Shown: positions 8,114 to 16,900, counted from the stretch's first letter. The stretch: DNA of 64,000 nucleotides from Solibacter sp039934035 (GCA_039934035.1 JBDTMZ010000122.1:15741-79740); one strand, 5' to 3'. A program made the numbers and translations. Notes: generated from the letters alone by a model not told the origin.

Positions 8114-10501
8114 TTAGAAACTCCTCACAACTGTCGCGCGGAAGGTGGCCGCCGCCGGGTCCACCGCCGTGCCGGATAAGTTACAAAGCCGCAGTGCCGC
8201 GGTATTCGCGGCGCTGATCCGCATGATGCCGGTCAGGCCCGGTTCCAACGCCGCGGGCCACCCCGGAGCAACCGAATCCCCCGGCATCGCGCCGGGCAGA
8301 CCGAGCGTCAACTCGGCGCAGGCGCCAGCCCCGATATTGCCGAAGTCCACCAGCCCCGTGGACGTCAGGTAGGTGGGCACCGAAGCGGAGTCTACCGACA
8401 CAATCGTTTGCGAACCCGTGTCCAGGGCGACGATCCCTGTGCCGCTTCCCAAACTGCGCGTGCTGAGGAATGCGCGCTTGTCGCTGCCGCCGCTCGTGTC
8501 CCACTGGCCGTTCGTCGCGGTCCATGTGTAGAGCGGGATGGAGCCCGCCGGGAAGGCCGTCACCCCGGGCAGAGCGCCGCAAACTCCGCTGCAACTCGCC
8601 GTCAGGTTGTGGCCCGCAATCAATGTGCCTGCCGGATCCAGATAGAGAAAAAGAGTGCCGCTGCCCGCGCTCAGAGTGACGGTGCTGCCGCTGGTGACCG
8701 AATAAACGGTATTTCCCAGGCGTGCGTTGCAGGGCGTGGCGTTCGAGCAGTTCAGCCCGGCGGTCAGCACCGTCGGACTCGTCAGCACCAGGCCCAGATC
8801 GCCTAACTGCGACGCCATGCCCGCGCCGCCGCCCGACGCCGTAACGCCGCCCGTGCCAGAGAGCATACACGTTCCGGTCTGCGGGCTCGCAAAATAGATG
8901 CTCACATTGAAGGAAACCGGCGTGACTACGACTTTGTCCGGCTCCACTCTCGCCGAGGGACTGCTGCTGTCGTAGCACTCCACATTCACATTGGCCGTGC
9001 CCAGGCGATGCGTCGTGCCGTTGATGGTCACCAGCGTCTGCGAAGTAAAGCTCGCCACGTAGTTGCTTACCGTGACCAGAGTGTTCCACTGGCCTCCGTC
9101 GTAGACCTTCAACTTGTTGGCATCGTCGACATCAAGGGAAATGTCGCCGGTCGCGGGATTCGTCGGCAAGCTCCCCGGTGTCACATTCAGGCCGCTGGTC
9201 GATAGGCTCGCCACAAAGGTCTGCTTCGCCCCAGCCGCGTAGGTATTACTCGCCGTCTTATCCACGCCGCTGACTCCGCCGCCCGACGATACGGTTTGCG
9301 GCGACCATTGCGCGCCATCCCACGCCAGCACTTGGCCATAGGCCGGCGCCATCGCGGCCATCGGCCGGTTCTGCAGTTTGCCCACCGTGTTACTGGCGAG
9401 GCTCCCCGTCACATCTCCCGCTGCCGCCGGCAACTGCGCACTCGACGCCGTGCCACTGAGTTGCGCAAAGGAATAGTCCCCGCTCTGCGCGGTGACCGCG
9501 CCCGTGCGCCCGTAGATGCTGAGCACCGCACCGGTAGGCGCTTGCGGAACCCATTGCGAGCCATTCCACGTCAGCACGTTGCCGGAAGCCGGCGCGCTGC
9601 TGGACACCGTGCGGCCCTGCAGTTTCGCCACCGTTGGGGTGGCCAGGGCGCCGCTGAGATCACCACCCGCCGAGGGCAGTTGCGCGGTAGCGATCACACC
9701 AGAGAGCTGCGCGAAAGAGTAGTCGCCCACCTGCGCCGTGACCGCGCCGGTCCGGCCGAAAATGCTGGCCAGGCCGCCAGCGGAAGCTTGTGGCGCCCAC
9801 TGCGCGCCGTCCCACACCAGCACCTGACCGGTGAGGGGAGTGGCGGAAGAAACCGGACGGCTTTGCAGGCGCGTCACCGTAGTGCCGGTGATCGTGCCGC
9901 CAACATCGCCAGCCAGGCTTGGCAACTGCCATGTCCCGACCGTGCCGGCGATCTGCGAAAAGTTGTAATCGCCGCTCTGTCCTGTCACCGCGCCCGTCCT
10001 GCCGAATACGCTCAACACAGCGGCCAGGGTCGCCGGTTCCCACTGTTGGGCGATACCGTTCCATCGCATGAACTGCCCGTCCAGCGGGACCAGGCTGCCC
10101 AACTTTCGGCCGCCCAACCCCGTTACCGTCAGCGCGCCGGTCCGCCCGCTGACGTCTCCGCCAAACGCCTGCCAGGAGAGGCTGCTGCCGTCGGTGGTCA
10201 GTGCCTGATTGGCTTTGCCTGTCGGGTCCGGGACTTCAATGCCCTGCACCGTCCAAACGTTCATAGCGGTGCAAACGTGGAAGTTCTTTCCTGCCGCGGC
10301 GTCCGTCTTCAGGAACGTTTCGCCCACGGCGCACGTGACCGGCAACAACGTCCCGGTCTTGGATGGCCGAGTTCGAGCGGCCGTAGAGAAATCGATGTTC
10401 TTGCCTTGTGTGCGCAGGTCGATCTGCGTCTGTCCGTGCGCCGCGCCGATCATCGCCGCCGCCACGCAAACACACCTCAGCGCGGTTTGATTGAATTTCA
10501 T
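8114..10501 (-). CDS. Large exported protein with three GRTGAVT repeats (795 aa)
   Basis: The ATG at 10501 is chosen because it is followed directly by a signal peptide (about residues 1-23, ending AHG); the open frame extends further upstream without export features. Residues about 37-83 hold a shorter copy of the C--G--F-KTDA-AG-N--VCT module seen in the neighbouring 780-residue protein. From about 165 to 403 there are three tandem ~80-residue repeats of the pattern S-(F/Y)GRTGAVT-Q-GDY-F-Q--G...QLP...GD..G...TV..LQ.R......G.VL.W.G.QW.PQ, preceded by a partial copy at 112-158. The C-terminal half is Ser/Thr/Gly-rich beta-type sequence. It is first of three co-directional genes. GRTGAVT-type repeats occur in fibre-like proteins; an extracellular structural role is inferred, not shown. 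Confidence 0.75.
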   Translation of the reverse strand: MKFNQTALRCVCVAAAMIGAAHGQTQIDLRTQGKNIDFSTAARTRPSKTGTLLPVTCAVGETFLKTDAAAGKNFHVCTAMNVWTVQGIEVPDPTGKANQALTTDGSSLSWQAFGGDVSGRTGALTVTGLGGRKLGSLVPLDGQFMRWNGIAQQWEPATLAAVLSVFGRTGAVTGQSGDYNFSQIAGTVGTWQLPSLAGDVGGTITGTTVTRLQSRPVSSATPLTGQVLVWDGAQWAPQASAGGLASIFGRTGAVTAQVGDYSFAQLSGVIATAQLPSAGGDLSGALATPTVAKLQGRTVSSSAPASGNVLTWNGSQWVPQAPTGAVLSIYGRTGAVTAQSGDYSFAQLSGTASSAQLPAAAGDVTGSLASNTVGKLQNRPMAAMAPAYGQVLAWDGAQWSPQTVSSGGGVSGVDKTASNTYAAGAKQTFVASLSTSGLNVTPGSLPTNPATGDISLDVDDANKLKVYDGGQWNTLVTVSNYVASFTSQTLVTINGTTHRLGTANVNVECYDSSSPSARVEPDKVVVTPVSFNVSIYFASPQTGTCMLSGTGGVTASGGGAGMASQLGDLGLVLTSPTVLTAGLNCSNATPCNARLGNTVYSVTSGSTVTLSAGSGTLFLYLDPAGTLIAGHNLTASCSGVCGALPGVTAFPAGSIPLYTWTATNGQWDTSGGSDKRAFLSTRSLGSGTGIVALDTGSQTIVSVDSASVPTYLTSTGLVDFGNIGAGACAELTLGLPGAMPGDSVAPGWPAALEPGLTGIMRISAANTAALRLCNLSGTAVDPAAATFRATVVRSF

Positions 10502-10583
10502 GATTTTTTGATTGACTCGGCTGGCGGTCTCGCTAACCAGCCCCTCTACGCCGAATCTAACTCGCGACCCCTCGACTCCTTCA

Positions 10584-10615
10584 CAAGGAAAAACGGCATC
10601 TCGCTGATTTCCTTG
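10584..10615. promoter_or_regulatory. Inverted repeat upstream of the large exported-protein operon
   Basis: CAAGGAAA (10584-10591) and TTTCCTTG (10608-10615) form perfect 8-base arms 16 bases apart. They lie 83 bases upstream of the 795-residue gene start, in the divergent gap shared with asnB. It could be an operator or a 5'-leader hairpin. It is a sequence observation only, and no promoter is confidently placed. Confidence 0.3.
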
Positions 10616-10794
10616 ACGATAAAGTTTCAAATGTTCGCGCAATGAAACATGTCTGCCGATAATCGGACGAAATCGTCATGCCCCCGAACAGATCGCGCGC
10701 GTGCAGCCCACCAGGCACGCCTCTCCACAGCCAATTCGGCACGGGGCGCATGCTAAAGTAGGCAACAGGCCGTGTTCGCCCCACCTCATCTCTC

Positions 10795-12729
10795 ATGTGC
10801 GGAATCGCCGGATTCGTAACCGTTCAGCCAACGGAGTCCTCCTCGATCGTCGAGCGCATGACGGACACCATCCGCCATCGCGGTCCGGACGATTCGGGGT
10901 TCTACAAAGACTCGTGGGCCTCGCTTGGATTTCGCCGCCTGGCCATCATCGATGTCTCGGGCGGGCACCAGCCCATGCCCAATGAAGACTCGTCGAAGTT
11001 CATCATTTTCAACGGCGAAATCTTCAATCACGCGAGCCTCCGCCCCGCCCTCGAACAGGCCGGACACCGCTACACCAACCGTTCCGACACCGAAACCATC
11101 CTCCACGCCTACGAGCAATACGGCGCGGATTGCGTCCTGAAACTGCGCGGCATGTTCGCCTTCGCCATCTGGGACAAGAACGCGCGCCAACTCTTCTGCG
11201 CGCGCGACCGCCTGGGCAAGAAGCCCTTCTACTACTATTGGGACGGCCGCACCTTCGTCTTCGCCAGCGAAATCAAAGCGCTGCTCCAACACCCCTCGAT
11301 CTCCGCCCGGTTCGATGAAACCCTGCTGCCGGAATACCTGGCCTTCGGGTATGTGAGCGAAGAGCGCACCCTCTTCCGCGGCATTCACAAGCTGATGCCC
11401 GGCCATCACCTGACGCTCGACCTCCGCGCCCCTTCGCCCCAGCCGCGGATTCGCCAGTATTGGGACATTCCCGACCCGCAGCCCGAATCGCGCAGCGACG
11501 AATCGTGGATTCAGGAATGCCGCGAACGCCTCGAGCAGACCGTCTGCATGCGCCTCATGAGCGACGTTCCGCTCGGCATGTTCCTCTCCGGCGGAGTGGA
11601 TTCCTCGGCCATCGCCGCGCTCATGAAGCGCAACTTCGATGGCCCCGTGAAAAGCTTTGCGGTCGGCTATCAGGAAGCGGAATTCAGCGAACTGGCCTAC
11701 GCCCGCACCGTCTCTCAGGCCATCGGCACCGAGCACAGCGAAGTCATCGTCGGGATGGAAGATTTCTTCAACGCCCTACCCAGGCTGATCTGGCACGAGG
11801 ACGAGCCGATCACCTGGCCCTCCAGCGTCTCCCTGTTCTTCGTTTCGCAACTCGCCCGCAAACACGTCACCGTCGTACTGACCGGGGAAGGCAGCGACGA
11901 GATGTTCGGCGGGTACGCGCGCTATCGCTTCTATTCCATGAATCAGCGCTGGCTGCGCCTGTACCGTATTTTGCCGGAACCCCTGCGCGCGCTGATTCGC
12001 AGCCAGGTCGCCACCACGCCGCTGCTGAACTCATCGCTGCGCCGCAAACTGCAGCACACCTTTGTCGGCCGCGGCGAAGATCTGGAATCGCTCTACCTGG
12101 ATAACTTTTACTCGGCCTTCTCTCTCAACCAGCAGCGCGCCCTGTTTCACAACCTTCCGGCGTCGTCGCCCTACGCCGGATACCGCCGCTACTGGGATTC
12201 CAAACCAGGTATGGCGGATCTCGACCGGCTGCTGTTCACAGACCAGAAGACCTATCTGATTGAACTGCTCATGAAGCAGGACCAGATGAGCATGGCCACC
12301 AGCATCGAAAGCCGCGTGCCGTTCCTCGATCACGAATTCGTGGAGTTCTCGACGCGAGTGCCGCACCACATGAAACTGCGCAACGGCGAAGGCAAGTACA
12401 TCGTCAAGAAGGCCATCGAAGGCCTGGTCCCGCACGACATCATTTACCGCAAGAAAATGGGCTTCCCCACTCCCCTGCGCCAATGGCTGCGCGATCCGCG
12501 CGCCGGCCGGCTGTTCGACATCATGCGCGCCAAAGACGGCCTTCTGGCTTCCTATATCGATCCCGCCGCGCTGGATAACCTCCTGCAGCTTCAAGTCTCG
12601 GGGCGCGAAGACGCCACCGACCGCCTCTGGCGATTGCTGACTCTCCAGTTGTGGGGCGACATGTTCCTGACCGGCAAACGCGAAGAGCGCTGGGATGGAG
12701 TCATGGCCGCCGCGCATCCCGCGGTATGA
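10795..12729 (+). CDS. asnB: Glutamine-hydrolysing asparagine synthase
   Basis: A 644-residue AsnB. It begins MCGIAGF, so Cys2 after Met removal is the class II glutamine amidotransferase nucleophile that releases ammonia. The synthetase half carries the PP-loop SGGVDSS at about 265-271, which binds ATP to adenylate aspartate, and a later EGSDEMFGGY motif. Length and motif order match the family. AsnB homologues are often found in exopolysaccharide and capsule loci, where they may amidate sugar acids. Here the gene is translationally coupled (ATGA overlap at 12726-12729) to a GT4 glycosyltransferase, which points to that kind of role. Housekeeping asparagine synthesis remains possible. Confidence 0.95.
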   Translation: MCGIAGFVTVQPTESSSIVERMTDTIRHRGPDDSGFYKDSWASLGFRRLAIIDVSGGHQPMPNEDSSKFIIFNGEIFNHASLRPALEQAGHRYTNRSDTETILHAYEQYGADCVLKLRGMFAFAIWDKNARQLFCARDRLGKKPFYYYWDGRTFVFASEIKALLQHPSISARFDETLLPEYLAFGYVSEERTLFRGIHKLMPGHHLTLDLRAPSPQPRIRQYWDIPDPQPESRSDESWIQECRERLEQTVCMRLMSDVPLGMFLSGGVDSSAIAALMKRNFDGPVKSFAVGYQEAEFSELAYARTVSQAIGTEHSEVIVGMEDFFNALPRLIWHEDEPITWPSSVSLFFVSQLARKHVTVVLTGEGSDEMFGGYARYRFYSMNQRWLRLYRILPEPLRALIRSQVATTPLLNSSLRRKLQHTFVGRGEDLESLYLDNFYSAFSLNQQRALFHNLPASSPYAGYRRYWDSKPGMADLDRLLFTDQKTYLIELLMKQDQMSMATSIESRVPFLDHEFVEFSTRVPHHMKLRNGEGKYIVKKAIEGLVPHDIIYRKKMGFPTPLRQWLRDPRAGRLFDIMRAKDGLLASYIDPAALDNLLQLQVSGREDATDRLWRLLTLQLWGDMFLTGKREERWDGVMAAAHPAV

Positions 12730-13937
12730 AGACCCTCTGGGTCAACTCCAATTTCATGCATCCCACCACCAAGGGTGGGCAGATCCGCACTTTTGAGATG
12801 CTGCGCCATCTGCATCGCTGGCATGAGATTCATTACGTGGCGATCGAAAATCCCGCGCAGCCCGAAGGACCAGCGCGTGCGGACGAATATTCCTTCAAGT
12901 CGTATCCGTACCCATACCGCGTGCCCTCCAAGACCAGCCCGGCCTTCTACGGCGAGCTGGTGCACGGCCTGTTCTCCCCGATTCCCGTGGCGGTGGAGCG
13001 CTTCAATCCTCCCGGCATGCGCGACTTTCTGCGTGACCTGATCCGCCGGGAGCGTTTCGAATGTGCCGTGGTGGACCACCTCGCGCCCACCAGCTACTTC
13101 CCCGATCTCGCACACGCCATCTTCTTCCAGCACAATGTGGAAACGGTTATCTGGCGGCGCCATGTGGAGCACGCCTCCAATCCGCTGCGCCGCGCCTACT
13201 TCCAACTGCAGGCCGGCCGCATGTACCACTACGAGCGCCGCGTGAGCCGGGAATCCGGACACATTGTGGCCGTTTCGAAGAACGACGCCGACGAGATGCG
13301 CCGTCTCTTCGACGTGTCGCGTGTGACCGAGATTCCAACTGGCGTCAACATCGAGTACTTTCTTCCGCCCGCCGAGCCCCTGCCCATCGCCGGCGCCGAT
13401 TTCGTCTTCGTCGGTTCGATGGACTGGCTGCCCAACGTCGATGGCGTGCTCTACTTCGTCCGCGAAGTGCTGCCCCTCATTCGCAGGTCGCGGCCGGAGG
13501 CAACCCTCGCGATTGTCGGCCGCACTCCGCCGCCCAAGATCAGCCAGCTCGCCGCGGAGGATTCCCGCATCACCGTGACCGGCACGGTGCCCGACATCCG
13601 GCCCTATCTCTGGAATTCATCGGTGGCGATTGTGCCGCTACGCATTGGCGGCGGCACGAGGCTGAAGATTTACGAGGCGATGGCGGCGAAAATTCCCGTG
13701 GTCTCCACCACCATCGGTGCCGAGGGCCTGACCGTCAATCCGCCCAGCGACATCCGTATCGCCGACCAGCCGGACGCTTTTGCGGCGCAGTGCCTGGAGC
13801 TTGCAGCCAGTCCGCAACAGCGCTCCGATGTGGCCCGGGCCGCGTGGCAAATGGTGAACCATCGCTTCTCCTGGGAGCACGTGGCCCGCTGTTTCGAAAA
13901 GGTGATGTTCGAAGGCCCGCGCATGAACGTCGGATAG
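12726..13937 (+). CDS. GT4-type glycosyltransferase
   Basis: A 403-residue GT-B fold glycosyltransferase. The N-terminal half starts with a beta strand and a Gly-rich turn (NFMHPTTKGGQ). The C-terminal half has FVGSMDWLPN (donor-domain start) and the GGGTRLKIYEAMA block containing the GT4 EX7E-type acidic residues that bind the nucleotide sugar, followed by PVVSTTIGAEGL. The start at 12726 is set by the ATGA overlap with asnB, which gives strong coupling. The product is probably cytoplasmic and adds a sugar to a growing lipid-linked or polysaccharide acceptor; donor and acceptor are unknown. It ends 8 bases from the convergent blaR1-like gene with no hairpin between them. Confidence 0.9.
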   Translation: MKTLWVNSNFMHPTTKGGQIRTFEMLRHLHRWHEIHYVAIENPAQPEGPARADEYSFKSYPYPYRVPSKTSPAFYGELVHGLFSPIPVAVERFNPPGMRDFLRDLIRRERFECAVVDHLAPTSYFPDLAHAIFFQHNVETVIWRRHVEHASNPLRRAYFQLQAGRMYHYERRVSRESGHIVAVSKNDADEMRRLFDVSRVTEIPTGVNIEYFLPPAEPLPIAGADFVFVGSMDWLPNVDGVLYFVREVLPLIRRSRPEATLAIVGRTPPPKISQLAAEDSRITVTGTVPDIRPYLWNSSVAIVPLRIGGGTRLKIYEAMAAKIPVVSTTIGAEGLTVNPPSDIRIADQPDAFAAQCLELAASPQQRSDVARAAWQMVNHRFSWEHVARCFEKVMFEGPRMNVG

Positions 13938-13945
13938 CCGGCGTT

Positions 13946-14917
13946 CTAGTGAATCACTTCTTCAATCAGCTCGTGGCAGAACGCGAGCGTCGCCGGATGC
14001 AGCATCGAAACCACCGACACTGCCGCCAGCGCGAAAGAAGCACCCCAGACCAGTGGGCCACGCTGCGATGCCGGAACCGGGGGCGCCGGATGCAGCAGGC
14101 GATCCACCCGAGCCGTAACCTCTCCGCACTCATTCAAAAAAGAAGCGCCCATTGGGATCGCCTTACTGCCGCCCATGCGGGCCATTCGCACCAGCGCCGC
14201 CGCCAGGCAAAGCGAGCGTTGATTGTCCCCACCCACCGCTTCGTCGTCCGCCGCCCATTCAATGAACCGCCCCCAGCCGCGTTCGATCTCCTGGTATCCG
14301 CGTATTCCGGGCAGCAGACCAGGAGTCAGCAGGAGCAGCAAACGCTTCAGGTTGTCCCGCGAACGGAAATGGGCCTCTTCATGCCGCAGGGCAGCGTCCA
14401 ATTGCGCCGGGGTCAGGGCTCTGACCACTGCGTCTGACACCAGCACGCCAGAGCGAAATACGCCGATCAGGGCAAATAAGGGCGCCTGGGTATCGAGAAT
14501 CCATACCGGCAGGTGAGAGCCAGCCAGTTGCGTCCGGCGGCCCAGACCGATGCAACTGCTCTTGTGCTGCGAAGCCCGCAGTAGACCGCGCGCTCCCCGC
14601 ACCGCCGCCCCGGCCCACAGACATGCGCCCAGTACCGCCGCACTAATACACGCCGCGCCAATCTCTTCGCCCCCGAGTTCCGGCTCCAGCCACAGGTAGC
14701 TCGGCACACACAGTCCCACCACCACGAACAGTGCCAGCGCCGCCGGCAACATCCGCAGGGCAAGCAGCAACCCGGCCGCTGCTTTGGGACGCATTCCCCG
14801 CACGGCACGCACAATCGCCGGCCCGGCCAGGGTAATCAGCAGCCCAGCCGCGAACTGAATCACGAAGAACACCGCCAGACACAGGCAAACCAGGCGCGGC
14901 AGGTAGGCAGCCGTCAT
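13946..14917 (-). CDS. M56-family (BlaR1/MecR1-like) membrane metallopeptidase
   Basis: A 323-residue polytopic membrane protein. Several hydrophobic segments (about 8-30, 55-75, 85-110) precede a cytoplasmic zinc-protease loop with RHEEAH (an HExxH motif), and further membrane segments follow near the C-terminus. M56 peptidases of the BlaR1 type sense envelope stress and cleave a cognate BlaI repressor. The start at 14917 gives a 4-base overlap with the upstream blaI-type gene. There is no C-terminal penicillin-binding sensor domain: the protein ends right after the last membrane segment. A beta-lactam signal is therefore unlikely to be sensed directly, and the stimulus is unknown. Confidence 0.85.
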   Translation of the reverse strand: MTAAYLPRLVCLCLAVFFVIQFAAGLLITLAGPAIVRAVRGMRPKAAAGLLLALRMLPAALALFVVVGLCVPSYLWLEPELGGEEIGAACISAAVLGACLWAGAAVRGARGLLRASQHKSSCIGLGRRTQLAGSHLPVWILDTQAPLFALIGVFRSGVLVSDAVVRALTPAQLDAALRHEEAHFRSRDNLKRLLLLLTPGLLPGIRGYQEIERGWGRFIEWAADDEAVGGDNQRSLCLAAALVRMARMGGSKAIPMGASFLNECGEVTARVDRLLHPAPPVPASQRGPLVWGASFALAAVSVVSMLHPATLAFCHELIEEVIH

Positions 14918-15342
14918 GGCTTTTGCCTCCGGTTGAGTTCCCGGCGCCGCGTCTTGATCTTGCGCTCCAACTCGTCCAGCAGCGCCTCGTCGTGCCGGCC
15001 CACCGCCTCTACCAGGCAGGAGAGCAGCAGCTCGCGCGAAGGCTCGGCCACGGCAAGAAAGCCGGCGACGAAATCGCCGGTGCGTTTGTGCTCCCACTCG
15101 GTCCGCGTCAGTGTGGGCGAATAGATGAATGCCCGTTCGGACTTGCGGCGCGCCAGCAGACCCTTCTTGTAGAGCCGGTCCAGCGTCGTCATCACCGTCG
15201 TGTATGCCAGCGGACGATCCAACTGGTCTACCACATCGCGCACATTCTTCTCGCCATGCGCCCACATGATTTCCATCACCCTGACTTCCAGCGGCCCGAG
15301 CGGCTGGGTATCGGCTGACCGATTCTTGAAAAGTCCTATCAT
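14914..15342 (-). CDS. blaI: BlaI/MecI-family transcriptional repressor
   Basis: A 142-residue protein with the winged-helix DNA-binding fold of BlaI/CopY regulators. LGPLEVRVMEIMW starts the domain, and the recognition region is AYTTVMTTLDRLYKKGLL (about 47-64). The C-terminal part (about 80-125) would form the dimer interface and contain the cleavage site used by the M56 partner. It lies 8 bases after the tlpA-like gene and overlaps the M56 gene by 4 bases. By family precedent it represses its own operon until the M56 protease cuts it. No clear TACA-TGTA operator was found upstream, so the regulated promoter (perhaps that of mtnA) is inferred. Confidence 0.92.
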   Translation of the reverse strand: MIGLFKNRSADTQPLGPLEVRVMEIMWAHGEKNVRDVVDQLDRPLAYTTVMTTLDRLYKKGLLARRKSERAFIYSPTLTRTEWEHKRTGDFVAGFLAVAEPSRELLLSCLVEAVGRHDEALLDELERKIKTRRRELNRRQKP

Positions 15343-15350
15343 TTGCGAAC

Positions 15351-15872
15351 CTACTCTTTGTACGGTGTCGCCGCGGGTGCCACCATCAGTTTGTCGATCT
15401 CGCGAGCCAGCCCCGGACCGTCGAAGATGTCCTTCGTCAGGACGTTATTCTGCCACGAATTCCGAATCATCCCGTTGCCGTCGATCAGATAGACCGTCGG
15501 CAAATCTACCGACGGCGATCGCACATAGGACGCCGCCACCTGCCCCTGGTCGTACAACAGCGGATAGGACAGCTTGTGTCCGTTGGCGAACTGCATCATC
15601 GTCTGCGGAGTGTCCGGAGGATTGGCCACCGCCAGGATCGCCACGCGGTCCCCGTACTTCGCCTTCAGGTTGGCCAGCACTGTGCTAAAGGTGGCGCAAT
15701 GCGGACAGTTGGTCTGCATGAACTCCACCAGCACCACCTTTCCGCGATAGTCCGCCAGGTCCTGCCACTGACCCTTGGTATCGATCAGGCAGAAGCCGGG
15801 AGCCCGCCGCAGCAACGGGCCCGCGGCGAACAACGTCACGGCAAGCAGCAATAACGAAAGTAATTTCTTCAT
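15351..15872 (-). CDS. TlpA/ResA-like thioredoxin-fold protein
   Basis: A 173-residue exported or membrane-anchored protein. The hydrophobic N-terminus (about 3-18) leads into a redoxin domain beginning PGFCLIDTKG. KVVLVEF is followed by the active-site motif C56-P-H-C59, and a cis-proline-type segment (LPTVYLID) lies about 60 residues later. TlpA-like proteins reduce disulfides outside the membrane, for example in cytochrome c maturation or envelope protein repair. CPHC is less usual than CEPC/CPPC but is a valid CxxC dithiol. The ATG overlaps the mtnA stop by 4 bases, and blaI follows after 8 bases, so the redoxin sits inside the BlaI/M56 unit. Confidence 0.87.
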   Translation of the reverse strand: MKKLLSLLLLAVTLFAAGPLLRRAPGFCLIDTKGQWQDLADYRGKVVLVEFMQTNCPHCATFSTVLANLKAKYGDRVAILAVANPPDTPQTMMQFANGHKLSYPLLYDQGQVAASYVRSPSVDLPTVYLIDGNGMIRNSWQNNVLTKDIFDGPGLAREIDKLMVAPAATPYKE

Positions 15873-16900
15873 GACAGCTCCAACATCCTCTTGAGAGATT
15901 CTTCATACGGCGCGCGAGCCACGCCGTTTTCGGTAATAATCGCGCTGACGTACCGCGAGGGCGTGACGTCAAACGCCGGGTTCCGCACCTCTATGCCTTC
16001 CGGCGCCATCCGCTTCCCGTACACGTGCGTCACTTCTTTGGCGTCACGCTCTTCGATCGGAATCTCGTCGCCCGATTGCAGCGTCAAATCGAGCGTCGAT
16101 ACCGGCGCCGCCACATAGAACGGCACTCCGTTCTCCTTCGCCAGCACCGCCACCGAATAGGTGCCGATCTTGTTGGCCACATCGCCATTCGCCGCGATCC
16201 GGTCGGCCCCTACCACTACGCACCCGATCCGCCCGGATTTCAGAAAATGCCCCGCCATGTTGTCCGTGATCAGTGTGGCCGGAATGCCGTCCTGCTGCAA
16301 CTCCCAAACCGTGAGCCGCGCCCCCTGCAGGAACGGCCGCGTCTCGTCGGCGAAGACGTCGATCTGCTTTCCGCTCTCCCGCGCCGCGCGAATCACTCCC
16401 AGCGCCGTGCCGTACCCCGCCGTCGCCAGCGCACCCGCGTTGCAGTGCGTGAGCACCGTCTTTTGATCGGGCACCAGCGGGGCGCCGTGGCTGCCGATCG
16501 CACGGTTGATCGCGATATCCTCCTCGCGCACCAGTTTCGCTTCCTGGATCAACCGCTCGCGAATTTCTTCCAGGGGCTTCCCGCGCAAGCTGCCGTACAG
16601 GCGCTTCATCCGGTCGATCGCCCAGAAGAGATTGACCGCGGTCGGCCGCGTCTTACCCAGCGTGTCGCAGATGACCTCCACCTGCGCATCCAGATCCGCT
16701 CCGCCGGCTTGCTGTACGCCGATCGCGACACCCATGGCGGCAGCCACGCCGATGGCCGGGGCTCCGCGGATGATCATGTCGCGGATCGCCGTCGCGACCT
16801 CCTGGTAATTCCGGCAGGTGACGTATTCTACGTGCAGCGGCAGGCGCGTCTGGTCGATCATGACCACGCCCTGCGGCGTCCATTCGATAGTTTCTACCAT
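15869..16900 (-). CDS. mtnA: S-methyl-5-thioribose-1-phosphate isomerase
   Basis: A 343-residue enzyme of the methionine salvage pathway that converts methylthioribose-1-phosphate to methylthioribulose-1-phosphate. The family signatures are present: RGAPAIGVAAA near residue 45, the catalytic cysteine in LTHCNAGALATAGYGTALG, and the catalytic aspartate in GADRIAANGDVANKIGTY. The C-terminal TPSRYVSAIITE is also typical. Length matches the family (about 340-370). It is related to eIF2B subunits, but these signatures fit MtnA. It is first in a four-gene minus-strand chain (mtnA, tlpA-like, blaI, M56); no other methionine salvage gene is in the window. Confidence 0.96.
   Translation of the reverse strand: MVETIEWTPQGVVMIDQTRLPLHVEYVTCRNYQEVATAIRDMIIRGAPAIGVAAAMGVAIGVQQAGGADLDAQVEVICDTLGKTRPTAVNLFWAIDRMKRLYGSLRGKPLEEIRERLIQEAKLVREEDIAINRAIGSHGAPLVPDQKTVLTHCNAGALATAGYGTALGVIRAARESGKQIDVFADETRPFLQGARLTVWELQQDGIPATLITDNMAGHFLKSGRIGCVVVGADRIAANGDVANKIGTYSVAVLAKENGVPFYVAAPVSTLDLTLQSGDEIPIEERDAKEVTHVYGKRMAPEGIEVRNPAFDVTPSRYVSAIITENGVARAPYEESLKRMLELS

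Noticed and set aside
5769..10501. Prophage tail-fibre locus
   Set aside because: The repeats and GPQ triplets recall fibres, but each protein has a Sec signal peptide, and no capsid, tail, integrase or lysis genes are in the window.
10740..10794. Sigma-54 promoter (GG-N10-GC) upstream of asnB
   Set aside because: A GGCACG run is present but the downstream GC falls two bases too far, and the TTGCA element is missing.
13061..14437. 458-codon plus-strand frame overlapping GT4 and the M56 gene
   Set aside because: It runs out of frame through the GT4 gene and antisense to the M56 gene; Arg/Pro-rich shadow translation.
15343..15365. BlaI operator before blaI
   Set aside because: TACAAAGAGTA is only a weak half match to the TACA-N-TGTA type box and lies within the end of the tlpA-like coding region.
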